Positions 8,619 through 18,389 of a DNA stretch of 64,000 nucleotides are shown here, one piece after another. The stretch is from Kangiellaceae bacterium (GTDB lineage: Bacteria > Pseudomonadota > Gammaproteobacteria > Enterobacterales > Kangiellaceae): assembly GCA_013373015.1 (NCBI GenBank), contig JABXIQ010000002.1, forward strand, positions 62,001 through 126,000, given 5' to 3'. The first letter of the stretch is position 1; each line of letters begins with the position of its first letter. The notes under the pieces were generated by a model. The model saw only the letters and a program-made list of their open reading frames with translations. It had not been told where the DNA came from and did not search any database. A program made the position numbers and the translations under genes.

Positions 8619-9956
8619 ATGTTAGCAATGAAAGTAAATGAAATAGCAGAAAGAAATCGCTTAATTATCGGTTTAGGTCAAACCGGTTTGGCGGTTGCAC
8701 GCTATTTATTTGCTAAAAATTTGCCGTTTAAAGTGATGGACAGTCGCTACCAACAACATAGTGATCAGGTGTCTGGTAAAGAGGCATTATTAGCGTTTGC
8801 GCCTGATGCCTTGTTGGTATGGAATGGCGACTTGATGAAAGATTTTGATCAATTGGTAGTAAGTCCTGGAGTGGCTGTGGCAACTCCAGAAATTGCTGAA
8901 GCAAAACAATTTGGCATTGAAATTGTCGGTGATATTGAACTGTTTGCTCAGGCAGTAACGATTCCAGTTATCGCTATTACAGGTTCTAATGGAAAAAGCA
9001 CCGTAACAGAATTGGTTGGCAAGTTAATTGATGCCAGTGGTAAAAAAGCCTTGATCGGTGGAAATATTGGCTTGCCTGCGCTGGAATTGTTAGACAAAGA
9101 GGGTGATATTGCGGTACTGGAATTATCGAGTTTTCAACTCGAAACAACCGATAGCTTGCAGCCAGTTGCGGCAACAATTCTCAATGTAAGTGAAGACCAT
9201 TTAGATCGCTATCAAAGCTATCAAGATTATATTGAAGCTAAGAAACGTGTTTATCGTAATGCAAGAACTCTTATTGTTAATCTTGATGATAACAATACTT
9301 GGATGATCGGCCGCAATATTATGAGTTTTGGGCTCAAAGATTGTGATTGGCAGGTTGATGTTGAAAACCAAGTAATTAAACATAATGGTATAGAAGTAAT
9401 TGCAATATCAGATCTAACATTGCAAGGAACGCATAATGCATTGAATGTTGCAGCAGCTTTAGCGTTAATAGATGCGGCTGGAGTTGTAATCAACGATGCG
9501 GTACTTGATGCGGCCAAGTCATATCAAGGTTTAGCACATCGTTGCCAATTAGTTGCGCTAATCCGAGGTGTGACTTATATCAATGACTCAAAAGCTACTA
9601 ATGTGGGAGCAACAGTTGCTGCCATTGAAAGTTTTTCACCAAGTTTTGCCAGCAATATAATTTTGATAGCTGGTGGTGATGCAAAAGGTGCAGATTTATC
9701 GCCTTTGAAGTCAATTATTAATAACAATCTAAAAGCACTAATTACGTTCGGTAAAGATGGAGATGCGATTGCAGATTTAGCAGTTTCTATCGAACCTTAT
9801 AAAGTGGCTAATTTACAACAAGCTGTTCAACAAGCAGATAAGTTAGCGCAAGCTGGCGATTTGGTCTTGTTGTCACCAGCATGTGCAAGTTTAGATATGT
9901 TTACCAATTATATGCAGCGCGGAGAAATGTTCGCGCGCTATGTGGAGGCGTTATGA
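8619..9956 (+). CDS. murD: UDP-MurNAc-L-Ala:D-Glu ligase MurD
   Basis: MurD adds D-glutamate to UDP-MurNAc-L-alanine. The 445-residue protein has a Rossmann-like N-terminal domain beginning LIIGLGQTGLAVARY, the ATP loop AITGSNGKSTVTE (about residues 115-127) and the C-terminal INDSKATN and LLSPACASLDMF motifs. Two in-frame starts are possible, 8619 and 8628. I keep 8619 because GGA lies at proper distance, though the choice changes only three residues. The stop overlaps the ftsW ATG (ATGA). Confidence 0.94.
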   Translation: MLAMKVNEIAERNRLIIGLGQTGLAVARYLFAKNLPFKVMDSRYQQHSDQVSGKEALLAFAPDALLVWNGDLMKDFDQLVVSPGVAVATPEIAEAKQFGIEIVGDIELFAQAVTIPVIAITGSNGKSTVTELVGKLIDASGKKALIGGNIGLPALELLDKEGDIAVLELSSFQLETTDSLQPVAATILNVSEDHLDRYQSYQDYIEAKKRVYRNARTLIVNLDDNNTWMIGRNIMSFGLKDCDWQVDVENQVIKHNGIEVIAISDLTLQGTHNALNVAAALALIDAAGVVINDAVLDAAKSYQGLAHRCQLVALIRGVTYINDSKATNVGATVAAIESFSPSFASNIILIAGGDAKGADLSPLKSIINNNLKALITFGKDGDAIADLAVSIEPYKVANLQQAVQQADKLAQAGDLVLLSPACASLDMFTNYMQRGEMFARYVEAL

Positions 9957-11164
9957 AACAGTTAAACGTCTTAAGAATTGGTGATTTTATCGAACAGTTA
10001 AAATTATCTGATCCGCGCACAAAACTAGATCCTTGGTTACTTGGACCTGTAATGGTGTTATTGGCAATCGGTTTTATTATGGTTGCCTCTAGTTCAATGC
10101 CATACGCTGAAGATAATATCAATGGCAATGAATATCATTTCTTGATACGCCACAGTATTTATCTTGTTATTGCGCTGATAGCAGCGATTTTTGTATTGCA
10201 ACTTGATAGTCGTTTTTGGCAGGTCAATGGCCCATACTTATTGCTGTTGGGCGTGGTTTTGTTAATAGCTGTGCTAATTGTTGGACGTGAAGTTAATGGT
10301 AGTAAACGTTGGATAGCATTTGGGCCATTAACAATGCAACCAGCTGAACTAATGAAGTTCTTCATCGTTACTTATTTGGCAGGGTATCTTGTCCGTCGTA
10401 GTGATGAATTGCAAACACAAATTCGTGGCTTTATGAAGCCATTATTAATCATCGGACTAATCGTTGCTTTCTTGCTATTGCAACCTGATTTTGGTTCTTC
10501 TGCTGTAATTTTAGCTACTGCTCTGGCTATGATGTTTTTAGCGGGCGCACGTTTATGGCAGTTTATTTCACTAAGCGCTTTTGTAGCTATTGTTATGGCT
10601 TTAGTAGCTTGGAAAGAGCCCTATCGTATGAAACGCTTGACCAGTTTTCTAGACCCTTGGGCGGATCAATTTGGTAGTGGTTATCAGTTAGTACAGTCAT
10701 TAATTGCTTTTGGACGAGGCGATTGGTTTGGAGCAGGTTTAGGTAATAGCGTACAAAAATTGTCGTATTTACCAGAAGCTCATACCGACTTTGTTTTTGC
10801 AGTGTTTGCTGAAGAATTTGGTTTTGTTGGCGTACTTTTCGTGATTGCTATGTTCATCATTATTTTTGTCAAAAGCCTTAGCATTGGCCGTCGTGCCCTA
10901 AAAATGGAGCAGTATTTCTCAGCTTATTTATGCTATGGCTTTGGTTTCTGGTTAAGTTTACAAGCCTTGATAAATATTGGCGTTGCTAGCGGCTCATTAC
11001 CAACAAAGGGGTTAACACTACCCTTTATAAGTTATGGCGGTAATTCATTAATCGTCAGCTGCATGGCGATTGCCATATTGTTGCGAGTAGATTTTGAAAC
11101 ACGTCGTAAAGAGCACGAATTTAATAAAGTAAAACAAGCCTATGCAGGAGGACAAGATGACTAG
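9953..11164 (+). CDS. ftsW: Septal peptidoglycan glycosyltransferase FtsW
   Basis: FtsW is a SEDS-family polymerase of lipid II that partners with FtsI. The ORF track starts at 9881, inside murD; ATG 9953 is preferred because it overlaps the murD stop by ATGA and follows GGAGG. The 403-residue product has about ten membrane helices. SEDS hallmarks are seen: PEAHTDFVFAVFAEEFG (periplasmic loop) and KGLTLPFISYGGNSL near the C-terminus. The murG start lies inside its last codons. Confidence 0.95.
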   Translation: MKQLNVLRIGDFIEQLKLSDPRTKLDPWLLGPVMVLLAIGFIMVASSSMPYAEDNINGNEYHFLIRHSIYLVIALIAAIFVLQLDSRFWQVNGPYLLLLGVVLLIAVLIVGREVNGSKRWIAFGPLTMQPAELMKFFIVTYLAGYLVRRSDELQTQIRGFMKPLLIIGLIVAFLLLQPDFGSSAVILATALAMMFLAGARLWQFISLSAFVAIVMALVAWKEPYRMKRLTSFLDPWADQFGSGYQLVQSLIAFGRGDWFGAGLGNSVQKLSYLPEAHTDFVFAVFAEEFGFVGVLFVIAMFIIIFVKSLSIGRRALKMEQYFSAYLCYGFGFWLSLQALINIGVASGSLPTKGLTLPFISYGGNSLIVSCMAIAILLRVDFETRRKEHEFNKVKQAYAGGQDD

Positions 11165-12311
11165 TTCGAATGCACAACAAAATGCTATTCAAAAAACAAT
11201 TTTATTAATGGCTGGTGGAACAGGAGGGCATATCTTCCCTGCTTTAGCGGTGGGTCATTATTTACGTGACAAAGGTTGGAAATTACACTGGCTTGGCTCA
11301 GAAAATGGTATGGAGCAGGATTTAGTGCCAAAGCATGCTATTGATATGACATTGCTGCCAGTATCAGGTGTGCGCAAGAAAGGATTGTTGTCATTAATAA
11401 AAGCGCCTTTTCAATTGTTGAAATCAGTCTTGTTAGCACGAAAAGCTATTAAAGCAATTAAGCCAGATGTGGTTTTAGGTATGGGCGGTTTTGCTAGTGG
11501 GCCAGGTGGTTTAGCTGCAAAATTATGTGGTGTACCTTTGGTGATCCATGAGCAAAATGCCATTGCAGGAATGACTAACAGACAACTCAATCGCTTTAGT
11601 CAGTGGACGCTACAGGCTTATCCTGGTGCTTTTGCAGCAAATAAAAAAGTTAAAACGTTAGGAAATCCAGTTAGAACCGACATCTTCCATATTGCTGATG
11701 CTAATGAGCGAATAAAAGATAAGGAAGGCTCGATCAATATTTTGATTGTTGGAGGTAGTCGTGGAGCCGCTGTATTTAATGAGCGTTTACCCGAAACAAT
11801 GAATATTGTTAATGATGGTTTGTATTTAGATGTGCGCCATCAATGTGGCAAAGGCAATTCTCAAGCGGTTAATGAGCGTTATAACAATGGAACTAATCAA
11901 CGTCTAAATTTCTGCGTGACTGAATTCATTGAAGATATGGCGGAAGCCTATGCTTGGGCTGATTTGGTGATTTGTAGAGCTGGCGCATTAACAGTTGCCG
12001 AAGTTGCTATGGCGGGTTGTGCAGCAATTTTTGTTCCCTACCCTCATGCGGTAGATGACCACCAAACTCATAATGCTCGCTATCTTGCCGATCAAGGCGC
12101 AGCAGTAATTATTCAGCAGCATGATTTATCTGAACAAGTGCTGGCGCAAAATATCACTGCTTTGGCAAACAATAAACAACACATTATCGACATGGCACAA
12201 AAAGCACGTTCTTTAGCAAAACCTAACGCCACTCAGGAAGTCGCAGCATATTGCGAGTTGGCTGCAGGTGTAAGTATTACAGATGAGACAGAGGGTAAAA
12301 ATGGTTACTAA
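11157..12311 (+). CDS. murG: Lipid II synthase MurG (GlcNAc transferase)
   Basis: MurG adds GlcNAc to lipid I on the inner face of the membrane. ATG 11157 is chosen over the track start 11142 because an excellent AGGAGGA site precedes it by a few bases and the ftsW stop overlaps (ATGACTAG). The 384-residue GT-B fold enzyme has the glycine-rich [11 protein letters not shown] loop at residues 20-30 and the C-terminal GGSRGA and [10 protein letters not shown] motifs of the UDP-GlcNAc site. Confidence 0.95.
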   Translation: MTSSNAQQNAIQKTILLMAGGTGGHIFPALAVGHYLRDKGWKLHWLGSENGMEQDLVPKHAIDMTLLPVSGVRKKGLLSLIKAPFQLLKSVLLARKAIKAIKPDVVLGMGGFASGPGGLAAKLCGVPLVIHEQNAIAGMTNRQLNRFSQWTLQAYPGAFAANKKVKTLGNPVRTDIFHIADANERIKDKEGSINILIVGGSRGAAVFNERLPETMNIVNDGLYLDVRHQCGKGNSQAVNERYNNGTNQRLNFCVTEFIEDMAEAYAWADLVICRAGALTVAEVAMAGCAAIFVPYPHAVDDHQTHNARYLADQGAAVIIQQHDLSEQVLAQNITALANNKQHIIDMAQKARSLAKPNATQEVAAYCELAAGVSITDETEGKNGY

Positions 12312-13770
12312 TATCACTAACCCTAATGCTTTAATGCAGCAAGTTCCTGAGATGCGCAGAATTAAGCGTATTCATTTTATTGGTATTGGCGGTGCTGGTA
12401 TGAGCGGCATTGCCGAGGTGTTATTAAATTTAGGCTATAAAGTTTCAGGTTCTGATCTGAAGCAAAGTCGCGTAACAGACCGCTTAACACAAATGGGCGC
12501 TGAAGTTTTCTTTGGCCACCAAGCGAGTAATGTGGTTGATGTTGATGTTGTGGTAGCTTCCACAGCAATACCGCACGCTAATCCAGAAATCGTTGCGGCC
12601 AAAGAAAAGCGTATTCCGATTGTGCCAAGAGCAGAAATGTTAGCTGAGTTAATGCGTTTCCGTCACGGCATAGCAATTGCTGGAACGCATGGTAAAACTA
12701 CAACGACCAGTTTGATTGCCAGCATTTTTGCTGAAGGTGGTATGGACCCAACTTTCGTGATTGGAGGTTTGCTTAATAGTGCAGGTACTAATGCACGATT
12801 AGGAACCAGTCGTTATTTTATTGCTGAAGCAGATGAAAGTGATGCTTCATTCTTGCATTTACAACCAATGGTTTCGGTGGTTACTAATATTGAAGCAGAT
12901 CATATGGAAACTTACGGTGGTGATTTCAAAAATCTTGAAAATAACTTCATTGACTTTTTACACAACCTACCATTCTATGGTTTAGCCGTTATGTGCATTG
13001 ATGATCAAACAATAGAGGGTTTGTTAGCGAGAATTACACGACCTGTTTTGACTTATGGCTTTAGTGAAAAAGCAGATATACGAGCTATTGAATTTGATCA
13101 GCAGGGTACACGTAGCCATTTCAAAGTTGTTCGTAAAGGACATGATGGCATGCTAGAGATTAGTTTGAATTTACCAGGTCAGCATAATGTACAAAATGCT
13201 CTAGCAGCTATTGCTGTTGCTACTGAAGATGGCGTGAGTGATCAAGCAATTCAAAAAGCCTTGTCTGAATTTCAAGGTATTGGCCGTCGTTTTCAAATGT
13301 ACGGAGAGTTTAAGGTTGCAGATAAAACCGTCACCTTGCTGGATGACTATGGACATCATCCAAGCGAAGTTGCGGCAACGATTAAAGCAATGCGTAAAAG
13401 CTGGCCAAATAAGAGGTTGGTAATGGTTTATCAACCGCATCGCTATACCCGTACTCGTGATTTGTATGAAGATTTTTGCCAAGTGTTGTCAGAGGTTGAT
13501 GTTTTATTGTTGCTTGATGTTTATGCGGCAGGAGAGGAACCGATAGCTGGTGCCGATAGTCGTTCATTGTGTCGTAGTATTCGTCAGCGTGGAAAGCTAG
13601 ATCCAATTTTTGTGGAAGAACACAGTCAACTGCCAGAGTTATTGAATAACGTGATGCAAGATGGTGATGTGATTGTCACGCAAGGTGCAGGAAATGTCGG
13701 AACTTTGGCTCCCGCTTGGGCTCAAGCCAATATGGATTTAACCCGCTTGATAGATCAGGAGGAAAAGTAA
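12301..13770 (+). CDS. murC: UDP-MurNAc:L-alanine ligase MurC
   Basis: MurC starts the peptide stem by adding L-alanine to UDP-MurNAc. The track start (12283) is moved to ATG 12301, which has AGAGGG upstream and overlaps the murG stop by 11 bp. At 489 residues the length is typical (E. coli 491). The N-terminal [17 protein letters not shown] loop, the ATP loop [11 protein letters not shown] (about residues 125-135) and the substrate-binding DDYGHHPSE motif are present. The stop overlaps ddlB (TAATG). Confidence 0.96.
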   Translation: MVTNITNPNALMQQVPEMRRIKRIHFIGIGGAGMSGIAEVLLNLGYKVSGSDLKQSRVTDRLTQMGAEVFFGHQASNVVDVDVVVASTAIPHANPEIVAAKEKRIPIVPRAEMLAELMRFRHGIAIAGTHGKTTTTSLIASIFAEGGMDPTFVIGGLLNSAGTNARLGTSRYFIAEADESDASFLHLQPMVSVVTNIEADHMETYGGDFKNLENNFIDFLHNLPFYGLAVMCIDDQTIEGLLARITRPVLTYGFSEKADIRAIEFDQQGTRSHFKVVRKGHDGMLEISLNLPGQHNVQNALAAIAVATEDGVSDQAIQKALSEFQGIGRRFQMYGEFKVADKTVTLLDDYGHHPSEVAATIKAMRKSWPNKRLVMVYQPHRYTRTRDLYEDFCQVLSEVDVLLLLDVYAAGEEPIAGADSRSLCRSIRQRGKLDPIFVEEHSQLPELLNNVMQDGDVIVTQGAGNVGTLAPAWAQANMDLTRLIDQEEK

Positions 13771-14726
13771 TGTTTGTTTTATCTCCTGAGCAAGCAGAAC
13801 AATTTGGCAAGGTTGCTGTTTTATTGGGTGGCTCATCCGCTGAGCGAGAAATATCATTAAAAACTGGTAATGCTGTGCTTAAAGGACTACAAGCTGCTGG
13901 TGTTGATGCATACGCGGTTGATCCAAAAATAGATGGTTTAGCGGCAATTAGCAACGGTGGTTTCGATCGTATTTGGAATGCTTTACACGGTCGTGGTGGT
14001 GAAGATGGTGTGATGCAAGGTTTCTTGGAGTTGCATGGCATTGCATACACTGGCTGTGGGGTAATGGCTTCGGCCATTGCGATGGATAAATTGCGCACTA
14101 AATTGATTTGGAGTGCGCTAGGTTTGCCTGTAGCGAAACACGCTATGGTCGAGACTGGAGCAATCAACCTAGAGCAGGCGCAAGAATTATTGGATCAACT
14201 CAACGGTTGTGTGATGGTTAAACCTATCCGTGAGGGCTCAAGCGTAGGAATGGCTAAAGCTGATAATGCGCAGGACTTAGTTGCTGCAATAGCGCAAGCA
14301 AGCGAATTTGATCGAGAAATTATGCTTGAGCAATGGGTCGATGGCGAAGAGTTTACTGTGGCACTTTTGAACGATAAGGCTTTACCGAGTATTCGCTTGC
14401 AAACACCAAATACCTTTTATGATTTTAAGGCGAAATATCAAAGTACAACTACGGAGTATTTTTGCCCAAGCGGTATAACGGATCAAGAAGAAGTAGAGCT
14501 AGCTGATTTGGCGCAAAAAGCATTTGCTGCATTGAATGGTCAGGGTTGGTCACGAATTGATTTTTTACGTGACCGAAAAACTAAGCAATGGGTGTTGCTA
14601 GAAGCCAACACGATTCCAGGTATGACCGAAACAAGTTTAGTTCCAAAAGCAGCAAAAGCGGCTGGTATGAGTTTTGAAGAACTCGCTGTAGAAATACTCA
14701 AAACGAGTTTTGTGGAGCGTCGTTAA
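13770..14726 (+). CDS. ddlB: D-alanine--D-alanine ligase DdlB
   Basis: Ddl makes the D-Ala-D-Ala dipeptide used by MurF. ATG 13770 follows AGGAGGAAAAGTA, a strong ribosome site, and overlaps the murC stop by one base; the track start 13716 would add 18 residues unlike the family. The 318-residue ATP-grasp enzyme begins with the canonical VAVLLGGSSAEREISL, and has HGRGGEDG and the C-terminal EANTIPGMTETSL loop that binds metal and phosphate. Confidence 0.95.
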   Translation: MFVLSPEQAEQFGKVAVLLGGSSAEREISLKTGNAVLKGLQAAGVDAYAVDPKIDGLAAISNGGFDRIWNALHGRGGEDGVMQGFLELHGIAYTGCGVMASAIAMDKLRTKLIWSALGLPVAKHAMVETGAINLEQAQELLDQLNGCVMVKPIREGSSVGMAKADNAQDLVAAIAQASEFDREIMLEQWVDGEEFTVALLNDKALPSIRLQTPNTFYDFKAKYQSTTTEYFCPSGITDQEEVELADLAQKAFAALNGQGWSRIDFLRDRKTKQWVLLEANTIPGMTETSLVPKAAKAAGMSFEELAVEILKTSFVERR

Positions 14727-14727
14727 T

Positions 14728-15540
14728 ATGGCAAAAATGGCAACCCGAGCGCAAAAACGTGATGTAAAAAATAGAGGTGACTCTATTAAAGCGTTAGTCA
14801 AACCAATGAAATGGTTTGCGGGTTTGTTAGCAGGCGGTTTAGTCGCGGTTGCATTGGTTTTTGCAGGGGTTTGGCTGTTTAGTATTAATACGGATAATGT
14901 TTTTCCAATTAATAGAGTAGAGATTACAGGGCAGCAATTTACTCAAGCTAAAGATATTCATGGCGCTTTAAGAGCAATTGAAGACCGTGGTTTTTTCACC
15001 ATGGATATGCAGCAGGCAGAACAAGTGATGCAAGAAATTGCTTGGATCAAAAAAGTGCAATTAAGGAAGATTTGGCCAGATACCTTACAAATTGTTGTGA
15101 GAGAACATAAGCCGTTTGCATATTGGGGTAAAGATGGAGTGGTTTCTGATGATGGTGAAGTTTTTTATCCAAATCAATTACCAGAAGCTAACTGGGTAAG
15201 TCTTAACGGACCTGACAGTTTGGCTAAAGATTTAACTCAGTTGTTACAAAATTATCAACAGCAATTGCAACAACAAAAATTAGTAATACAAAAAATGGAC
15301 TTGAGTGAACGTGGTTCAATCGATCTTACTTTACAGGGTGATATAAAAGTGTACTTAGGTAAGGTGCATGTGGAGCAACGGTTGGAGCGTTTATTACAGT
15401 ATTTTGAAGTTTTGACAGCGCAAAATAAGCAGCAGTTGGCTTATTTAGATATGCGCTATCAGAACGGTATGGCAGCAAAGTGGATTGATGGTGAAACACA
15501 AACATCGAGTGAGAACGGCCAAAGTAGCCGGGGTATATAA
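14728..15540 (+). CDS. ftsQ: Cell division protein FtsQ
   Basis: FtsQ is a bitopic divisome protein that recruits FtsL/FtsB. The 270-residue product (start ATG 14728, the track start being 18 bp too early) has a basic cytoplasmic tail, a membrane segment (about residues 33-52) and a periplasmic POTRA domain beginning FPINRVEITGQQF, followed by the FtsQ beta domain. It follows ddlB after 1 bp, and ftsA begins 3 bp after its stop. An in-frame ATG at 14737 is an alternative start. Confidence 0.92.
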   Translation: MAKMATRAQKRDVKNRGDSIKALVKPMKWFAGLLAGGLVAVALVFAGVWLFSINTDNVFPINRVEITGQQFTQAKDIHGALRAIEDRGFFTMDMQQAEQVMQEIAWIKKVQLRKIWPDTLQIVVREHKPFAYWGKDGVVSDDGEVFYPNQLPEANWVSLNGPDSLAKDLTQLLQNYQQQLQQQKLVIQKMDLSERGSIDLTLQGDIKVYLGKVHVEQRLERLLQYFEVLTAQNKQQLAYLDMRYQNGMAAKWIDGETQTSSENGQSSRGI

Positions 15541-15543
15541 GCT

Positions 15544-16770
15544 ATGTCGAAAATATCAGATAAAAGATTAATTGTGGGGTTAGATATTGGTACCTCTAAA
15601 GTGGTGGCCATTGTCGGTGAAGTTGGTGCTGATGATACGGTAGATATTATCGGTATCGGCTCTCATCCTTCGCGAGGACTGAAAAAAGGTGTGGTTGTAA
15701 ACATCGAGTCAACAGTTGCTTCTATTCAACGTGCGATTGAAGAAGCTGAGTTGATGGCGGGCTGCCAAATTCATTCTGTTTATACAGGAATTGCGGGCTC
15801 CCACATTAAGAGTTTGAACTCTCACGGTATCGTAGCGATTAAAGACAATGAAGTGGGTCAAAGTGATGTTGAGCGCGTCATTGATGCGGCAAAAGCTGTT
15901 GCTATTCCTGCAGATCAGAAAATTCTGCATGTATTACCGCAAGAGTTCATCATTGATAACCAAGAAGGTATTCGTGAGCCTGTAGGTATGTCAGGTGTGC
16001 GCTTAGAAGCAAAAGTTCATATGGTGACTGGCGCCGTTTCTGCTGCACAAAATATTACGAAATGTGTAGCTCGCTGCGGATTAGAAACAGAGGATGTGAT
16101 CCTTGAACAGTTAGCATCGAGTTATGCCGTGTTGACCGATGATGAAAAAGAACTCGGTGTTTGTTTGATTGATATAGGTGGCGGCACTACTGATATCGCA
16201 ATCTTTACAGGCGGCGCTATTCGTCACACTGCAGTTATTCCAATTGCGGGAGATCAGGTGACTAATGATATTGCAGTTGCTTTGCGTACACCGACTCAGT
16301 TCGCAGAAGAAATTAAAATCAAATATGCCTGCGCATTGCGTCAATTAACAAATTTAGAAGAAACCATTGAAGTTCCGAGTGTAGGTGATCGTCAACCACG
16401 ACGTTTATCACGTCAAATTTTAGCTGATGTGGTTGAGCCGCGCTATTCAGAGTTATTTGAACTAGTGCACGCTGAAATTCGTCGCAGTGGTTTTGAAAGC
16501 ATTATCGCAGCAGGCATCGTGATTACTGGTGGCGGCTCAAAGATGGAAGGCGTTATTGAGTTAGCTGAAGAGGTTTTCCACATGCCGGTACGCCAAGGTA
16601 TGCCGCAACACATCAAAGGTTTGGTGGATGTAGTGAAAAATCCAATTTATGCAACTGGCGTAGGTTTGTTGTTATATGGCAAAGATGATGTTGGCCATAG
16701 TAGAGAAAGAAATGTTTCTGGCTTTTCCAGCTTGTTGGAGCGCATGAAAAGTTGGTTTAGTGGCTTTTGA
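15544..16770 (+). CDS. ftsA: Cell division protein FtsA
   Basis: FtsA is an actin-like ATPase that tethers FtsZ to the membrane. The 408 residues start with the phosphate-1 loop IVGLDIGTSKVVAIVGE, include the FtsA-specific 1C domain, phosphate-2 LIDIGGGTTDIAIF (about residues 203-216) and the adenosine motif GIVITGGGSKMEG. The C-terminal helix LLERMKSWFSGF is the amphipathic membrane-targeting sequence. A perfect hairpin begins at the stop codon, before ftsZ. Confidence 0.96.
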   Translation: MSKISDKRLIVGLDIGTSKVVAIVGEVGADDTVDIIGIGSHPSRGLKKGVVVNIESTVASIQRAIEEAELMAGCQIHSVYTGIAGSHIKSLNSHGIVAIKDNEVGQSDVERVIDAAKAVAIPADQKILHVLPQEFIIDNQEGIREPVGMSGVRLEAKVHMVTGAVSAAQNITKCVARCGLETEDVILEQLASSYAVLTDDEKELGVCLIDIGGGTTDIAIFTGGAIRHTAVIPIAGDQVTNDIAVALRTPTQFAEEIKIKYACALRQLTNLEETIEVPSVGDRQPRRLSRQILADVVEPRYSELFELVHAEIRRSGFESIIAAGIVITGGGSKMEGVIELAEEVFHMPVRQGMPQHIKGLVDVVKNPIYATGVGLLLYGKDDVGHSRERNVSGFSSLLERMKSWFSGF

Positions 16771-16792
16771 TAAATGCTTTACAGCATTTATC
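16769..16792 (+). promoter_or_regulatory. Hairpin in the ftsA-ftsZ gap
   Basis: GATAAATGC and GCATTTATC are perfect 9-bp arms around a 6-nt loop TTTACA. The first bases are the ftsA stop codon. No U-run follows, so it is not a standard terminator. It may be an RNA-processing or stability element that separates ftsA from ftsZ expression. Confidence 0.5.
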
Positions 16793-16879
16793 GAAAAGTG
16801 AAGTAAGACAAATCATTGAAGTAACAAATTTTTTTTATTTTTAGTAGTAAACAGGTAAACAAATCGAAGGGGAAAGATT

Positions 16880-18052
16880 ATGCCTAATATGTTTGAGTTA
16901 GTTGATAGTTGCACAAGCAGCGCAGTAATCAAAGTCGTTGGTGTTGGCGGCGGCGGCGGTAACGCTGTTGAACACATGGTTAAAGCCAATATCGATGGTG
17001 TTGAATTTATTTGTGCTAATACAGATGCACAGGCTTTGGATGCGTCGTCGGCAAAGACCACTATCCAAATTGGTCAAAATATTACTCGTGGCCTTGGTGC
17101 TGGCGCCAATCCTGAAGTAGGTCGTCAAGCGGCCATGGAAGATCGTGAGCGCATCATGGAAGTGTTAGAAGGTTCTGACATGGTGTTTATTACTGCTGGT
17201 ATGGGCGGTGGAACAGGTACTGGTGCTGCACCAGTGATTGCTGAAATTGCTAAAGAAATGGGTATCTTAACCGTTGCTGTAGTAACTAAGCCATTCAAAT
17301 TCGAACGTAAAAAACGTATGGCGTTAGCTGAACAAGGTATTGATGAATTACGCAGTGTAGTTGATTCATTAATCATTATTCCAAACGATAAGTTAGTTGC
17401 TCAATTTGCTGGGTTGCGTTTAACCGAAGCCTTTGCTTCTGCAAACTCAGTTTTACACGGTGCTGTGCAAGGAATTGCTGAATTGATTACTTGCCCTGGC
17501 TTAATCAACGTGGATTTCGCAGACGTGCGTACAGTTATGGCCGAACAAGGTCAGGCTATGATGGGAACTGGAATTGCTTCTGGTGAAGGTCGTGCACAAA
17601 TCGCTGCAGATATGGCCGTTGCGAGTCCATTGCTTGAAGATGTGGATCTATCAGGAGCACGCGGTATTTTGGTGAATATTACTGCTAATGAAGACTTCAC
17701 CATTGATGAATTCTCAGAAGTGTGTGAAGTGATCGAAGATATCGCCCATGATGATGCAACAGTGGTCGTTGGTACTGCGATTGATGCGGCCATGGGTGAC
17801 GAAATTCGCGTTACTGTGGTTGCAACTGGTCTTGGCCAAGAAGCGGGTATGCGATTAGTCAGCAATAATAATGAACAAGCGCGTAAACCAAGCGGCGACT
17901 TGGATTATGGTAAGTTGGATTTACCACCAGCATTGCGTAAGCAAGCAGGCGTTGCACAACAGAAAGTCGAAGAGCCGCAAAAGATGGCGGTTGGTAGTGA
18001 TGTTGATAACTTTTTAGACATTCCTGCATTCTTGAGAAAGCAGGCTGACTAA
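16880..18052 (+). CDS. ftsZ: Cell division GTPase FtsZ
   Basis: FtsZ is the tubulin homologue that forms the division ring. The 390-residue product has the N-terminal IKVVGVGGGGGNAV, the tubulin signature GGGTGTGAAPV (about residues 107-117), the NVDFADVRTVM T7 region and the conserved C-terminal peptide DIPAFLRKQAD that binds FtsA and ZipA. The linker is short. AAGGGGAAAG provides a good ribosome site before ATG 16880. A 109-bp gap separates it from ftsA. Confidence 0.98.
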   Translation: MPNMFELVDSCTSSAVIKVVGVGGGGGNAVEHMVKANIDGVEFICANTDAQALDASSAKTTIQIGQNITRGLGAGANPEVGRQAAMEDRERIMEVLEGSDMVFITAGMGGGTGTGAAPVIAEIAKEMGILTVAVVTKPFKFERKKRMALAEQGIDELRSVVDSLIIIPNDKLVAQFAGLRLTEAFASANSVLHGAVQGIAELITCPGLINVDFADVRTVMAEQGQAMMGTGIASGEGRAQIAADMAVASPLLEDVDLSGARGILVNITANEDFTIDEFSEVCEVIEDIAHDDATVVVGTAIDAAMGDEIRVTVVATGLGQEAGMRLVSNNNEQARKPSGDLDYGKLDLPPALRKQAGVAQQKVEEPQKMAVGSDVDNFLDIPAFLRKQAD

Positions 18053-18147
18053 TTGTTGGAGCATTTATTCAGCATAAAGTCAGAATTAATAGTATAAAAA
18101 GTGTCATAAATTTGAAACTAATCGGTTAGCTTGGTTTCATAGAGTTT

Positions 18148-18186
18148 AGGAGGCAATCCCTTCGAGCCTCCTTGCTCGCCCTTTTT
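18148..18186 (+). terminator. Overlapping alternative hairpins after ftsZ, second followed by U-run
   Basis: Hairpin A pairs AGGAGGC (18148-18154) with GCCTCCT (18166-18172). Hairpin B pairs CGAGC (18163-18167) with GCTCG (18174-18178) and is followed by CCCTTTTT. The two share bases and cannot coexist, the arrangement of an attenuator. Stem B is only 5 bp, so termination would be partial. Confidence 0.4.
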
Positions 18187-18298
18187 ATGACCATTCAGGA
18201 AACTGAAGTGCGAAGTTAAAGGGATGCAGCAAAAATAAGAAGAAGGTCGCATTTAAACGGATATTTCAAACAGTTGTATAAAAAATGTTCAAAAAATG

Positions 18299-18327
18299 TT
18301 CAAACAACTAAAATATTGTGTTAATAT
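18299..18327 (+). promoter_or_regulatory. Possible lpxC promoter with extended -10
   Basis: TGTTAATAT (18319-18327) resembles an extended -10 element; TTCAAA at 18299-18304 lies 17 bp upstream and matches the -35 consensus in four positions. The predicted start is about 55 bp before the lpxC ATG. Confidence 0.35.
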
Positions 18328-18389
18328 GCGCAGAAATTGTAGATAGATTTTACATAAACTCTTGATTTTTCAAGAATTTGGAGAAGTTA

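Larger units (their letters stand above)
18053..18389 (+). other. ftsZ-lpxC intergenic region (337 bp)
   Basis: No gene is seen. Two overlapping hairpins occur at 18148-18178, an 11-bp tandem duplication AAAAAATGTTC at 18280-18301, and an extended -10-like TGTTAATAT at 18319-18327. The region probably carries an attenuator or terminator for the dcw operon and a separate lpxC promoter. Confidence 0.5.

Noticed and set aside
9881-9952. N-terminal extension of FtsW in the ORF track
   Set aside because: It lies inside murD; ATG 9953 with GGAGG upstream and the ATGA overlap is the better start.
13676-14167. 163-codon minus-strand ORF opposite murC/ddlB
   Set aside because: Entirely opposite conserved coding sequence, with no domain and no ribosome site.
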